Positions 33,422 through 41,517 of a stretch of DNA of 64,000 nucleotides are shown piece by piece. A program made the translations under genes and the position numbers. This stretch comes from Amycolatopsis sp. WAC 01376 (GTDB taxonomy: Bacteria > Actinomycetota > Actinomycetes > Mycobacteriales > Pseudonocardiaceae). The notes beneath the pieces were generated by a model that saw only the letters and a program-made list of their open reading frames with translations, searched no databases and was not told the origin of the DNA. Positions within the stretch are counted from its first letter, which is position 1. The number at the start of each line of letters is the position of its first letter. The stretch is taken from positions 558,001 to 622,000 of the forward strand of contig NZ_QHKL01000004.1 in the NCBI RefSeq assembly GCF_003947415.1, given 5' to 3'.

Positions 33422-34986
33422 GCCGCCGTCTTCCCCGCCGGACCTTCCTCGGGCTCGCCGGTGGGGCCGGCGTCCTCGTCGCCGCGGGGATCGCCGCTCC
33501 CCGCCTGATCGCACAGGGCGCGCCCGGGACGGGCGAGTTGCTGCGCAGCGCACTCCCACTGCCGGAACCGTTCCGGGTACCGCTGCCGATCCCGCCGATC
33601 CTGCGTCCACAAAGGACCGCCGATGCCGATCACTACACGATCACCCAGCGCGCGGCGACGGCCGAGATCCTGCCCGGTGTCCGGACGCCGATCTGGGGCT
33701 ACGACGGGATCTTCCCTGGTCCGACGATCGAATCGCGGCGGGACAGGACGGTGGTGGCGCACCACCGCAACGAACTCCCCGTCCCGACCGTGGTCCACCT
33801 GCACGGCGGGCACACGCCCGCCGAGTCCGACGGCTACCCGACCGATCTCGTCCTGCCGCGGTCCGGCTGGACCGCCGGGCACACCGGGCACGGCATGGTC
33901 GACTCGCGCGCCCGGATCTCGAACGGCGAGCGCGACTACGTCTTCCCGCTGCGGCAACGCGCCGCGACCCTGTGGTACCACGACCATCGCATGGACTTCA
34001 CCGGTCCGGCCGTGTACCGGGGCCTTGCCGGTTTCCATCTGGTCCGCGACGACGAGGAAGACTCGCTGGGGCTCCCGTCCGGGGACCGTGAGCTGCCGCT
34101 GATGATCGCCGACCGCGCTTTCGACGAGCACGGCGCCTTCGCGTACCCGTCTCTCGACCGGACGCTGCGGACCACGCCGGGGGTGGAAAGCGCTTATGTG
34201 GAAGGCGTTTTCGGCGACGTCATCCTGGTGAACGGCGCACCGTGGCCGGTGCAGGAAGTGGCTGCCGTCAAATACCGCCTGCGTGTCCTCAACGGCTCCA
34301 ACGCCCGGCGCTACGACCTGGCACTGGACCCGCCGCCACCCGGCGGAGGCGGTTTCGTCCAGATCGGCGGCGACCAGGGCCTCCTCGACGCGCCACGCGA
34401 ACACGACCACCTTCCCATCGCACCGGCGGAACGGTACGACCTCGTCGTCGACTTCGGCCGGTATCCGGTCGGCACCGAGGTCACCCTGGTGAACCGGCTC
34501 GGCACCGGCTCGACCGCCAAGGTCATGCGGTTCGTCGTCGCGCGCCGCGCGGCGGACGACAGCCGGATTCCGGCGAAGCTCAGCGAAATCCCGCCGCTCA
34601 CTCGTGACCAGGCCACGACCACGCGGGACTTTTCGTTCCGCGCCGGCACCGTCCACGGCCGCGCGGGCTGGGTGATCGGCGGGGAACCGTTCTCGCCGGA
34701 CCTGATGTCGGCGAGCCCTCGCCTCGGTGACGTCGAGATCTGGCGGTTCGTCGCCGACATCCACCACCCCGTGCATCTGCACCTGGTGGGTTTCCGGATC
34801 CTCTCGCGCGGCGGACGTCCGCCGGGGCCGTTCGACGGCGGTATCAAGGACACCGTCGACCTGAGTCCCGGCGAGTCGGTCGAGGTCATCGCCCGCTTCG
34901 ACGGCTACCGCGGCCGCTACGTCTTCCATTGCCACAACGCCGAACACGAGGACATGGCGATGATGGCGAACTTCGAGGTCGTTTGA
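33418..34986 (+). CDS. Tat-exported multicopper oxidase
   Basis: 522 residues. A Tat leader (PRRTFLGLAGGAGVLVAAGI) and three cupredoxin domains of the CotA / phenoxazinone-synthase / bilirubin-oxidase branch. The copper sites are complete: HLHGGH and WYHDH in domain 1, and HPVHLHLVGF and HCHNAEHEDMAMM in domain 3, where the HCH holds type 1 copper and Met is the likely axial ligand. The enzyme oxidises phenolic or metal substrates while reducing oxygen to water outside the membrane. Coupled to the small membrane protein and divergent from LysR. Strong hairpins follow. Confidence 0.92.
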   Translation: MSRRLPRRTFLGLAGGAGVLVAAGIAAPRLIAQGAPGTGELLRSALPLPEPFRVPLPIPPILRPQRTADADHYTITQRAATAEILPGVRTPIWGYDGIFPGPTIESRRDRTVVAHHRNELPVPTVVHLHGGHTPAESDGYPTDLVLPRSGWTAGHTGHGMVDSRARISNGERDYVFPLRQRAATLWYHDHRMDFTGPAVYRGLAGFHLVRDDEEDSLGLPSGDRELPLMIADRAFDEHGAFAYPSLDRTLRTTPGVESAYVEGVFGDVILVNGAPWPVQEVAAVKYRLRVLNGSNARRYDLALDPPPPGGGGFVQIGGDQGLLDAPREHDHLPIAPAERYDLVVDFGRYPVGTEVTLVNRLGTGSTAKVMRFVVARRAADDSRIPAKLSEIPPLTRDQATTTRDFSFRAGTVHGRAGWVIGGEPFSPDLMSASPRLGDVEIWRFVADIHHPVHLHLVGFRILSRGGRPPGPFDGGIKDTVDLSPGESVEVIARFDGYRGRYVFHCHNAEHEDMAMMANFEVV

Positions 34987-35001
34987 GGGTAGCCGGACCC
35001 G

Positions 35002-35056
35002 GTCCGTGAAGGCCTCCTTGAGGGACTCTGGGTCCCTCAAGGAGGCCTTCACGGAC
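35002..35056. terminator. Hairpin after multicopper oxidase, family C repeat
   Basis: A perfect 25-base stem (GTCCGTGAAGGCCTCCTTGA..., loop TCTGG) begins 16 bases after the oxidase stop. A decayed relative with arms CCTCGGC/GCCGAGG lies at 35094-35145. Confidence 0.8.
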
Positions 35057-35151
35057 TCGGCCACCGCCACGTTCGCCCCACGAGTACCAGCACGCGTGAA
35101 GGCCTCCTTCCCTCGGCTCAGCCGAGGAAACTCGACCTTCATGCCTTCCCC

Positions 35152-35208
35152 AGTACATGATGGCCCCCTTCCTGTACATAGGCGCAAGGAAGGGGGCCTT
35201 CATGTACT
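35152..35208. repeat. Intergenic hairpin, family A
   Basis: AGTACATGATGGCCCCCTTCCT and its near-perfect complement (one mismatch) enclose a 13-base centre. It is the same family as 22950-23010. The surrounding stretch 34987-35578 has no gene. Confidence 0.75.
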
Positions 35209-35335
35209 CGGGAGGGCAAGGACACCGATACCGAGCCGGTCAAGTCACCGGCAGCGTCCCCGAGGCGCGACTGTCCACACGGGACGCCAGTCCGGATCTG
35301 GGCGCCCGATTTGGGCGCTTCGCCCAGCTATGAAA

Positions 35336-35585
35336 GGGGTCGTGAGTGATAAGGAGGGTTAGAACGACCTTTGCCACTCACGACCCCTTGACAGACCCAC
35401 CCATTTCGTCATCAATCAGACATTCAGTCATCGAAATCTGTCCACAGTGGACACTAGGGGCGCGCCGGACAGGGCAACTGAGCACCTGACCTGCAGCAAC
35501 CGCCGCCACTTGCGATCGAAAACCCCGTCCAAGTTCAACGTAAGCTACGTGGCATCAGGTTAGAACCATCCTCACCACTCACGAG
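35336..35585. repeat. Long dispersed non-coding element, copy 1
   Basis: About 250 bases strongly similar throughout to 62193-62455. It starts with GGGGTCGTGAGTG, closes an internal hairpin ending CCACTCACGACCCC at about 35390, then carries shared segments CCATTTCGTCAT, GACATTCAGTCATCGAAAT, GTCCACAGTGGAC, CCACTTGCGATC and AGCTACGTGG, and ends in CCACTCACGAG. No reading frame is conserved. The two ends are partly inverted copies of each other, as in a miniature transposable element. Confidence 0.7.
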
Positions 35586-35887
35586 GCCCGCACCGGGTTG
35601 GTCAGTTCGCCCACGCCTTCGATGGCGACGGTCACCACGTCCCCCGGCTTCATCGGCCCGACCCCGGCCGGGCTGCCGGTGAGCACGACGTCGCCGGGGC
35701 GCAGGGTGAACCAGCGGGTCACCCAGGCGAGGATCGCGGGCACGCCGAAGATCATCTCCCCGGTGGTGGACCGCTGGACGGTCCGCTCGTTGATCCGCGT
35801 GGTCACCTCGAGGTCTCCGCTCCCGATGTCGGTGCTGATCCAGGGGCCGAGCGGCAGCCTGCCCGGTTGGGGCTGAGCGCGGTCCAC
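35579..35887 (-). pseudogene. C-terminal fragment of a fumarylacetoacetate-hydrolase family gene
   Basis: About 100 residues match only the C-terminal third of FAH-family enzymes: LGPWISTDIGSGDLEVTTR, GEMIFGVPAILAWVTRWFTLRPGD and VLTGSPAGVGPMKPGD. A complete member has 250-300 residues, with the metal-binding ExE..D region upstream; that part is absent, and a repeat hairpin (35956-36012) stands where it should be. The start codon that opens this frame has no ribosome site. It is most likely a relic left by deletion between repeats. Confidence 0.75.
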
Positions 35888-35955
35888 ATCGGACGGTCCA
35901 GCGGGGCTCGTGAGTGGCTGCTTCAGCGCTTCCGACGGCCTGGCGTCGAACCCTC

Positions 35956-36012
35956 ATGTCGTGAAGGGCCCCTTTGAGACCTTCATCGTCTCAAAGGGGC
36001 CCTTCACGACAT
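35956..36012. repeat. Intergenic hairpin with gaagggcccctttgagac arm
   Basis: A perfect 25-base stem (ATGTCGTGAAGGGCCCCTTT...) with the 7-base loop CTTCATC, between the FAH fragment and the GntR gene. It serves as a likely terminator for the GntR gene, which ends at 36091. Confidence 0.8.
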
Positions 36013-36090
36013 CCCTACGGACCGCGACCGCTCACGTGGTGTCTGTGGGGCGAACGTGGCGATTACCGAGATCAACCCGCAGCCGGACAG

Positions 36091-36843
36091 CTAGCGGGAC
36101 CGGCGTTCGGCCAGCCAGCGCTCAGAATCGGGAGTGCCGCCGTCGAGCTGATCCACCACCTCGTCGAGGAAGCTGCCGTGCCCGTGATCGGCCAGCGCCT
36201 TCAGCACCGCTTCGGGGTCGCCGCCCTCGATGGTCGTGAGCAGTTCGCGATGCCGTTCGACGTTCTGCATCAACGATTCACCACCGCGGCGGGCACTGCG
36301 GTTGAGCGCCATGCACAACTGCATCTGCAGGGAAAGCGCGCGATACGCCTCGGTGACGCGTTCGTGCCCGGCCAGCGCGACGATCGACTGGTGGAAGTCG
36401 TACTTGCGCTGAGTGAACACACCTTCGTCACCGTCGAGGCCCGCCTGCTCGAAAGCGGCCAGCGCGTCCCGGCAGGCCTGAAGCCGTTCCGGCGAGCGGA
36501 CCGGGATCCCGATCCGGACGGCGAAAGCTTCGAGCTCTTCGCGCAGGGTGACGATTTCGTAGACGTCGTGGCGGGTCAGGGGACGGACGATGACACCGCG
36601 CCGCGGATGGGGTACGACGAGTCCTTCGAAAGCCAGCACCTGCAACGCTTCGCGCAGCGGCGGGCGGGAAACCCCGAGCCGTTCGGTGAGCTTGGCCTCG
36701 ACCAGACGTGTGCCGGGCGGGAGTTCGCCGGAAAGTATCATCGCGCGCAGCGCCTGGGTCGCCAGGTCGGCCATACTCGGCGGCGCGACGATCCGGCCGT
36801 CGTCATAGCGCACGGCACCCATCGAACCCGAAGCCGTCGTCAT
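36091..36843 (-). CDS. GntR-family regulator, FadR subfamily (FCD domain)
   Basis: 250 residues from ATG 36843, preceded by GGGAGGGA; the open frame extends further but without this signal. The winged helix (LATQALRAMILSGELPPGTRLVEAKLTERLGVSRPPLREAL) is standard GntR; the helical FCD effector domain follows with the metal-binding Asp/His set suggested by DFHQSIVALAGHERV and VERHRELLTTI. It is divergent from the RidA-dehydratase operon and is its likely repressor, with an amino acid or keto acid as effector. Confidence 0.9.
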   Translation of the reverse strand: MTTASGSMGAVRYDDGRIVAPPSMADLATQALRAMILSGELPPGTRLVEAKLTERLGVSRPPLREALQVLAFEGLVVPHPRRGVIVRPLTRHDVYEIVTLREELEAFAVRIGIPVRSPERLQACRDALAAFEQAGLDGDEGVFTQRKYDFHQSIVALAGHERVTEAYRALSLQMQLCMALNRSARRGGESLMQNVERHRELLTTIEGGDPEAVLKALADHGHGSFLDEVVDQLDGGTPDSERWLAERRSR

Positions 36844-36863
36844 CGAGACTCCCTCCCTTGCTG

Positions 36864-36937
36864 TATACGGTATATCAACCGCCTTCCTCGTGCGTGAGCG
36901 GTACCTCACGCGAGACCTGCTTGGACTTTTTGTCCAA
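36864..36937. promoter_or_regulatory. Two palindromes in the GntR/RidA divergent region
   Basis: TATAC-G-GTATA at 36864-36874 and TTGGAC-TTTTT-GTCCAA at 36921-36937 are perfect inverted repeats; a further TATACGGT lies at 36942-36949. These are the best operator candidates for the GntR protein and for the HTH regulator in the operon. Confidence 0.55.
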
Positions 36938-36956
36938 CACTTATACGGTTGGTCTC

Positions 36957-37310
36957 GTGACCAACGAGCATCCGTACCCGCCGGCCTTCCGCAGCGGCGA
37001 CCTGGTTTCCGTGTCCGGACGGCTCGGCGTGACCGAGACGGGAGAGCCGGCACCCGGCGGCTTCGACGCCGAATGCCCGCAGGCCTTCGCCAACCTCGAC
37101 GTCGCGCTGCGTTCGGTGGGCGCGACCAGGGCCGACGTGGTGAAGGTCGTCGTGTACCTGACCGACATCACCGACCGCGACGGCCTCAACCGTGTCTACG
37201 AAGAGTTCTTCGCCGAGCCCCGGCCGGCTCGAACCTGTGTCGGCGTCGCGTCCCTGCCCTACGGCGGCAGCGTCGAAGTCGAGGCCCTCGCCCGAGTACG
37301 CGATGTCTGA
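36957..37310 (+). CDS. RidA-family enamine/imine deaminase
   Basis: 117 residues from GTG 36957. The family pattern is visible: PYPPAFRSGDLVSVSGRLG, the helix QAFANLDVALRSVGATRADVVKVVVYLTDI, and the C-terminal PARTCVGVASLPYGGSVEVEALA, in which the Arg that anchors the substrate carboxylate (RTCV) and the Glu near the end are conserved. RidA proteins hydrolyse 2-aminoacrylate-like intermediates released by PLP dehydratases to the keto acid and ammonia. The operon position before a dehydratase fits exactly. Its stop overlaps the next start. Confidence 0.9.
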   Translation: MTNEHPYPPAFRSGDLVSVSGRLGVTETGEPAPGGFDAECPQAFANLDVALRSVGATRADVVKVVVYLTDITDRDGLNRVYEEFFAEPRPARTCVGVASLPYGGSVEVEALARVRDV

Positions 37311-37947
37311 GCAGGACGCGATCCTCGACGCGCTCGCCCCGGTCGCCGACGGCATCGCGGCGACGCTCGGCTCGTTCTGCGAGGTCGTGGTGCACGACTT
37401 CCGCCGTCCGGAGCGATCGGTGGTCGCGATCGCGGGCTCGGTCACCGGCCGCGGTGTTGGCGGCTCGATGAGCGAGATCGGCATGGGCCTGCTCGCCCGC
37501 GGCGACGACGCCGAAGACCAGCTGAACTACGTCACCCGGACGGCGTCCGGGAAGCTGGTGAAGTCTTCGACCATGCTGTTGCGCGACAGCGGCGGCTCGG
37601 TGTTCGGCGCGCTGTGCGTGAACCTCGACGTCACCGCGTTGGGCCAGCTCAAGACCCTGGTCGGTGAACTCGCCGATGTCGGTGCCGCCACCGAAACGCC
37701 GACCACCACCTTCGGCGACGACGTCGACGCGGTGGTGGACGCGATCGTCGACGAACACCAGCTCCGGCTGAACAAACCCTGGGCCGCGCTCAGCCGCGAA
37801 GAACGGCTCGACCTGTTCCGCAGCCTCCACGCGCGCGGTGTCTTCGCCGTGCGGCGGGCGGTGCCCCAGGTCGCCGCCCGCATCGGGATCTCCCGTGCCT
37901 CCGCTTACAACTATCTCGCCGAAATCCGTGATCAAGGAGCATCATGA
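37303..37947 (+). CDS. YheO-like PAS / HTH transcriptional regulator
   Basis: 214 residues. The N-terminal 110 residues match the YheO-like PAS module (ILDALAPVADGIAATLGSFCEVVVHDF, typical of the family), and the C-terminal part holds a DNA-binding helix-turn-helix (RRAVPQVAARIGISRASAYNYLAEIR). Such regulators often control amino-acid catabolic genes beside them. It starts inside the RidA gene's last codons and its stop overlaps the dehydratase ATG, so the three are one coupled operon. Confidence 0.87.
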   Translation: MSEQDAILDALAPVADGIAATLGSFCEVVVHDFRRPERSVVAIAGSVTGRGVGGSMSEIGMGLLARGDDAEDQLNYVTRTASGKLVKSSTMLLRDSGGSVFGALCVNLDVTALGQLKTLVGELADVGAATETPTTTFGDDVDAVVDAIVDEHQLRLNKPWAALSREERLDLFRSLHARGVFAVRRAVPQVAARIGISRASAYNYLAEIRDQGAS

Positions 37948-38906
37948 CCGCCCCCGTGACCATCGACGACATCCGTGACGCCGCCGCCCGCCTGGCCGGT
38001 GTCGCGCACCGGACCCCGGTCGTGCGTTCCCGGACCCTCGACGACCTCGTCGGCGCCGAGGTCTTCATCAAGTGCGAGAACCTCCAGCGTGTCGGTGCCT
38101 TCAAGTTCCGTGGCGCGTACAACGCCGCGTCCCGGCTCTCGCCGGAGCAGCTGGCCAAGGGCATCGCCGCCTACTCCTCTGGCAACCACGCCCAGGCCGT
38201 CGCGCTCGCCGCTCGGGAACTCGGGAGCAGCGCGGTCATCCTGATCCCGGAGGACACCCCGCAGTCCAAAAAGGACGCCACCGCGGGCTACGGCGCCGAG
38301 ATCGTCACCTACGACCGGTACACCGGCGACCGCGTCGCGATCGGTGAAGCGCTGGCGGCCGAACGCGGCCTCGCGCTCATCCCGCCGTACGAACACCCGC
38401 ACGTCATCGCCGGACAGGGCACGGCGGCGCTGGAACTGCTGGAGGACACCGATTCCCTCGACACCCTCGTCGTCCCCGTCGGCGGTGGCGGCCTGATCGC
38501 GGGCAGCTCGACCGCCGCGAAGGCCGTGCGGCCCGGCATCCGGGTCGTCGGCGTCGAACCCGCCGCGGGCGACGACACCAAACGTTCGCTGGACGCCGGG
38601 GAGCGCGTGTCGATCCCGGTGCCGCGGACCATCGCCGACGGCCAGGCCGCCGAGATCCCCGGCGAACTGACCTTCTCGATCAACCGGAAGCTCGTCGACG
38701 ACATCGCGCTGGTCACCGACGACGAGGTCCGCGACGCCATGCGGTTCGCCTTCGAACGGCTGAAGCTCGTCATCGAGCCGAGCGGGGCCACCGGTCTCGC
38801 GGCGCTGCTCAGCGGGCGGATTCCCGTTTCCGGCCGGGTCGGGGTGATCATCAGCGGCGGGAACGTCAGCCCGGAACGCTTCGCCGAACTGATCGCGTCC
38901 GAGTAA
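37944..38906 (+). CDS. PLP-dependent threonine/serine (hydroxyaspartate) dehydratase
   Basis: 320 residues of fold-type II PLP enzymes. The Schiff-base lysine is in GAFKFRGAYN, the phosphate and ring loop in SSGNHAQA, and the glycine loop in PVGGGGLIAGSS. It lacks the C-terminal ACT-like regulatory domain of biosynthetic IlvA, so it is of the catabolic or serine-racemase / threo-3-hydroxyaspartate ammonia-lyase branch. The reaction removes water and then ammonia from a beta-hydroxy amino acid to give a 2-oxo acid; RidA, two genes upstream, would speed the last step. The exact amino acid is not determined. Confidence 0.9.
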   Translation: MTAPVTIDDIRDAAARLAGVAHRTPVVRSRTLDDLVGAEVFIKCENLQRVGAFKFRGAYNAASRLSPEQLAKGIAAYSSGNHAQAVALAARELGSSAVILIPEDTPQSKKDATAGYGAEIVTYDRYTGDRVAIGEALAAERGLALIPPYEHPHVIAGQGTAALELLEDTDSLDTLVVPVGGGGLIAGSSTAAKAVRPGIRVVGVEPAAGDDTKRSLDAGERVSIPVPRTIADGQAAEIPGELTFSINRKLVDDIALVTDDEVRDAMRFAFERLKLVIEPSGATGLAALLSGRIPVSGRVGVIISGGNVSPERFAELIASE

Positions 38907-38942
38907 CACCCGCAATTCGTCACCTACTCGCGATGGGCGCGC

Positions 38943-39920
38943 TCAGAGGCCGAGCCCGCCCGCGAGTACCGGCCAGGAGTTGCGAAGAGCGCGCTGCCAG
39001 TACGGCCAGCTGTGCGTGCCGTCGCCGTAGTAGTCGACGGTCGCCGGGATTCCCTTGGCCTTCAACCGATCCGTGAAGCTCACCGAGGAGGCCAGTGCCT
39101 GGGATTCGAAGATGTCGGACTGGCCCGGCGGATCGAGCGGGCCGGTCTTGCCGTTCCCGCACGAGAGGTAGAGCGCCGTACCGCGCAGGCCGTCGACGTG
39201 GTCGAACGGGTTGTTCGCCGTCCAGAGCGGCCGCATTCCCCAGCTGTCGCCCCAGAGTTCGAGGTAGTTGAAGACCCCCGCGCGAGCGAGGATCCCCTGG
39301 ATGAACAGCGGAGCTCCCTGGTTGAGCGTGTTCGGCACGCCGCTGTAGGACGCCGCCGCGGCGAACATCCCCTTGTGCTTGTAGGAGTACGCGAGCGCGC
39401 CGTATCCGCCGATCGACAGTCCGGCGATCACCCGGCGGGTGCCCGCGCGGTAACCGCGTTCGACGATCTGCCGCACTTCGAGGGTGTGGAAGGTGTCCCA
39501 GTCCGGCGTGCTCTTGAGCCCGAAGTTCCACCACTTCGTGTACATCCCGGCGGGCCCGCCGGTCGGCATGACCACGAGGGCGTCCTTGTCCGCGGTGAAC
39601 GCCTTGACGTCGGTGAACTGGTCCCAAGAGCGGTAGTCCACCGGTTCGCAGCAGCCGTGCAGCAAGTACAGCGTCGGCCAGGTGCGCGTGGGTTGCACGG
39701 CCCAGCCGGTGGGGACGAGCAGGCGGACCATGCCGGTGGTGCCGAGCGACGGCGAACTGATCTTGAGATCGACGGTCCGCGCGTCCAGCCACGTCTCCTC
39801 GACGACCTTCGCGCCGTTGTCGGCGGTGACCGGCGTTGGCGCCGCGCTCGCGGGGATCGAGCTTCCGAGCAGGGCGGCCAAGCACAGCGCCAGCGCACCC
39901 CACCGCCACGTTCGCTTCAT
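38943..39920 (-). CDS. Antigen-85/mycolyltransferase-like secreted esterase
   Basis: 325 residues from ATG 39920, preceded by GAGGAG. Signal peptide (MKRTWRWGALALCLAALLG, cleaved after ASA). The alpha/beta-hydrolase follows the antigen 85 plan: YLLHGCC, VVMPTGG, nucleophile Ser169 in AGLSIGGYGAL, LYLSCGNG and His303 in GDGTHSWPYWQRAL, the last being very close to the GTHSWEYW of mycobacterial Ag85. Ag85 proteins transfer mycolic acids onto trehalose and arabinogalactan. Its start is 13 bases after the carboxylase gene, so it is the last gene of the FAAL-PKS-carboxylase operon and probably transfers the product outside the cell. Substrate inferred. Confidence 0.87.
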   Translation of the reverse strand: MKRTWRWGALALCLAALLGSSIPASAAPTPVTADNGAKVVEETWLDARTVDLKISSPSLGTTGMVRLLVPTGWAVQPTRTWPTLYLLHGCCEPVDYRSWDQFTDVKAFTADKDALVVMPTGGPAGMYTKWWNFGLKSTPDWDTFHTLEVRQIVERGYRAGTRRVIAGLSIGGYGALAYSYKHKGMFAAAASYSGVPNTLNQGAPLFIQGILARAGVFNYLELWGDSWGMRPLWTANNPFDHVDGLRGTALYLSCGNGKTGPLDPPGQSDIFESQALASSVSFTDRLKAKGIPATVDYYGDGTHSWPYWQRALRNSWPVLAGGLGL

Positions 39921-39933
39921 CGTTTCTCCTCGC

Positions 39934-41517
39934 TCACAACGGGATGTTTCCGTGTTTCCTGGCCGGGGTGGTCTGCCGTTTCGTCCGGAGCGTGTGCAGG
40001 GCCCGCGCCACTCGCAGCCGGGTCTGCGACGGCGTGATGACCTGGTCGACGTAGCCGCGTTCCGCTGCCAGGTACGGATTCGAATGCCGTTCGCGGTACG
40101 CCTCGGTGAGCCGCCTTCGTTCGGCGGAGCGCTGTTCCGGCGGCAGCGCGGCCAGTTCGTGCCGGTGCAGCACCCGCACCGCGCCCTCGGCACCCATCAC
40201 CGCGATCTCCGCGGTGGGCCAGGCCAGATTGACGTCCGCGCCGAGATGCTTCGACCCCATGACCGCGTAGCCGCCGCCGTAGGCCTTGCGGATCACCACG
40301 GTCACCATCGGCACGGTCGCCTCGGCGTAGGCGTAGATCAGTTTGGCGCCGCGGCGGATGATCCCGTTCCGTTCCTGCGCCTCGCCGGGAAGGTATCCGG
40401 GGACGTCGGCGAGGGTGAGGATCGGGATGCCGAAGGCGTCGCAGAACCGCACGAACCGCGCGGCCTTCTCCGAGGCGTCGATGTCGATCACGCCGGCCTG
40501 ATGCCGCGGCTGGTTGGCCACGACACCGACGGTGCGGCCCCGCACCCGGCCGAACGCGCAGATCATGTTCGGCGCGAAACCGCTGTGCACCTCCATGAAG
40601 TCGCCGTCGTCGACGAGCCGGACGATCACCTCGGTCATGTCGTAGACCTGGTTGAGCGAATCTGGCACCAGCCGGTCGAGTTCGAGGTCGGTGGCGGTGA
40701 GTTCGGGATCGGTTTCGTCGGCGTACTCCGGGACGGCGTCGAGGTTGTTGGACGGCAGGTAGCCGAGCAGCGTCTGCACCCAGTCGATCGCGTCCTGTTC
40801 GCCGGCCGCCCGGTGGTGGACGTTCCCGGAGACCTCGCTGTTCACCGCGGCGCCGCCGAGCTGCTGGGCGGTGACCCGTTCGCCGCTGACGGCGTGCACG
40901 ACATCCGGCCCGGTGACGAACATGTGCGCGGTCTCGTCGACCATCACGGTGAAGTCGGTGATCGCCGGCGAGTAGACCGCCCCGCCGGCGCAGGGCCCCA
41001 TGATCAGCGAGATCTGCGGGATGACGCCGGAAGCCAGCGCGTTACGCCTGCCGAGCTCGGCGTAATAGGCCAGCGAGACGACGCCTTCCTGGATCCGGGC
41101 ACCGCCGGAGTCGTTGATCCCGACGACGGGGCAGCCCAGCGTCATCGCCAGATCCATCACCTTGAGGACCTTCTCGCCGAAGACTTCGCCCATGCTGCCG
41201 CCGAAGACCGTGAAGTCCTGGGAGAACACACAGATCTGCCTGCCGTCGACGGTGCCGTGCCCGGTCACCACGCCGTCGCCGTACGGCCGGTTGGCGTCCA
41301 TCCCGAACTCGGTGCACCGGTGCCGGGCGAACTGGTCGAGTTCGACGAAGGAACCCGGGTCCAGCAACAGCTCGACGCGTTCGCGCGCGGTCAGCTTGCC
41401 CTTGGCGTGCTGCCGGTCGACCGCCCGCTTCTCGGCGATCCGGACGGCTTCGTCCTGGCGGGCGGCGAGATCGGCGATCCGGAACGCCGTGGTCGGCGCG
41501 AACGGGGCATCGGTCAT
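39934..41517 (-). CDS. Acyl-CoA carboxylase beta subunit (AccD4/PccB-like)
   Basis: 527 residues. Both carboxyltransferase halves are present: the N half with [32 protein letters not shown] and [12 protein letters not shown] (oxyanion glycines), and the C half with [32 protein letters not shown] and [12 protein letters not shown]. The enzyme transfers carbon dioxide from biotin to the alpha carbon of an acyl-CoA. In mycobacteria, AccD4 makes the long-chain carboxyacyl-CoA extender for Pks13. The ATG overlaps the synthase stop (ATGA). The alpha (biotin) subunit is not in the window. Confidence 0.9.
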   Translation of the reverse strand: MTDAPFAPTTAFRIADLAARQDEAVRIAEKRAVDRQHAKGKLTARERVELLLDPGSFVELDQFARHRCTEFGMDANRPYGDGVVTGHGTVDGRQICVFSQDFTVFGGSMGEVFGEKVLKVMDLAMTLGCPVVGINDSGGARIQEGVVSLAYYAELGRRNALASGVIPQISLIMGPCAGGAVYSPAITDFTVMVDETAHMFVTGPDVVHAVSGERVTAQQLGGAAVNSEVSGNVHHRAAGEQDAIDWVQTLLGYLPSNNLDAVPEYADETDPELTATDLELDRLVPDSLNQVYDMTEVIVRLVDDGDFMEVHSGFAPNMICAFGRVRGRTVGVVANQPRHQAGVIDIDASEKAARFVRFCDAFGIPILTLADVPGYLPGEAQERNGIIRRGAKLIYAYAEATVPMVTVVIRKAYGGGYAVMGSKHLGADVNLAWPTAEIAVMGAEGAVRVLHRHELAALPPEQRSAERRRLTEAYRERHSNPYLAAERGYVDQVITPSQTRLRVARALHTLRTKRQTTPARKHGNIPL

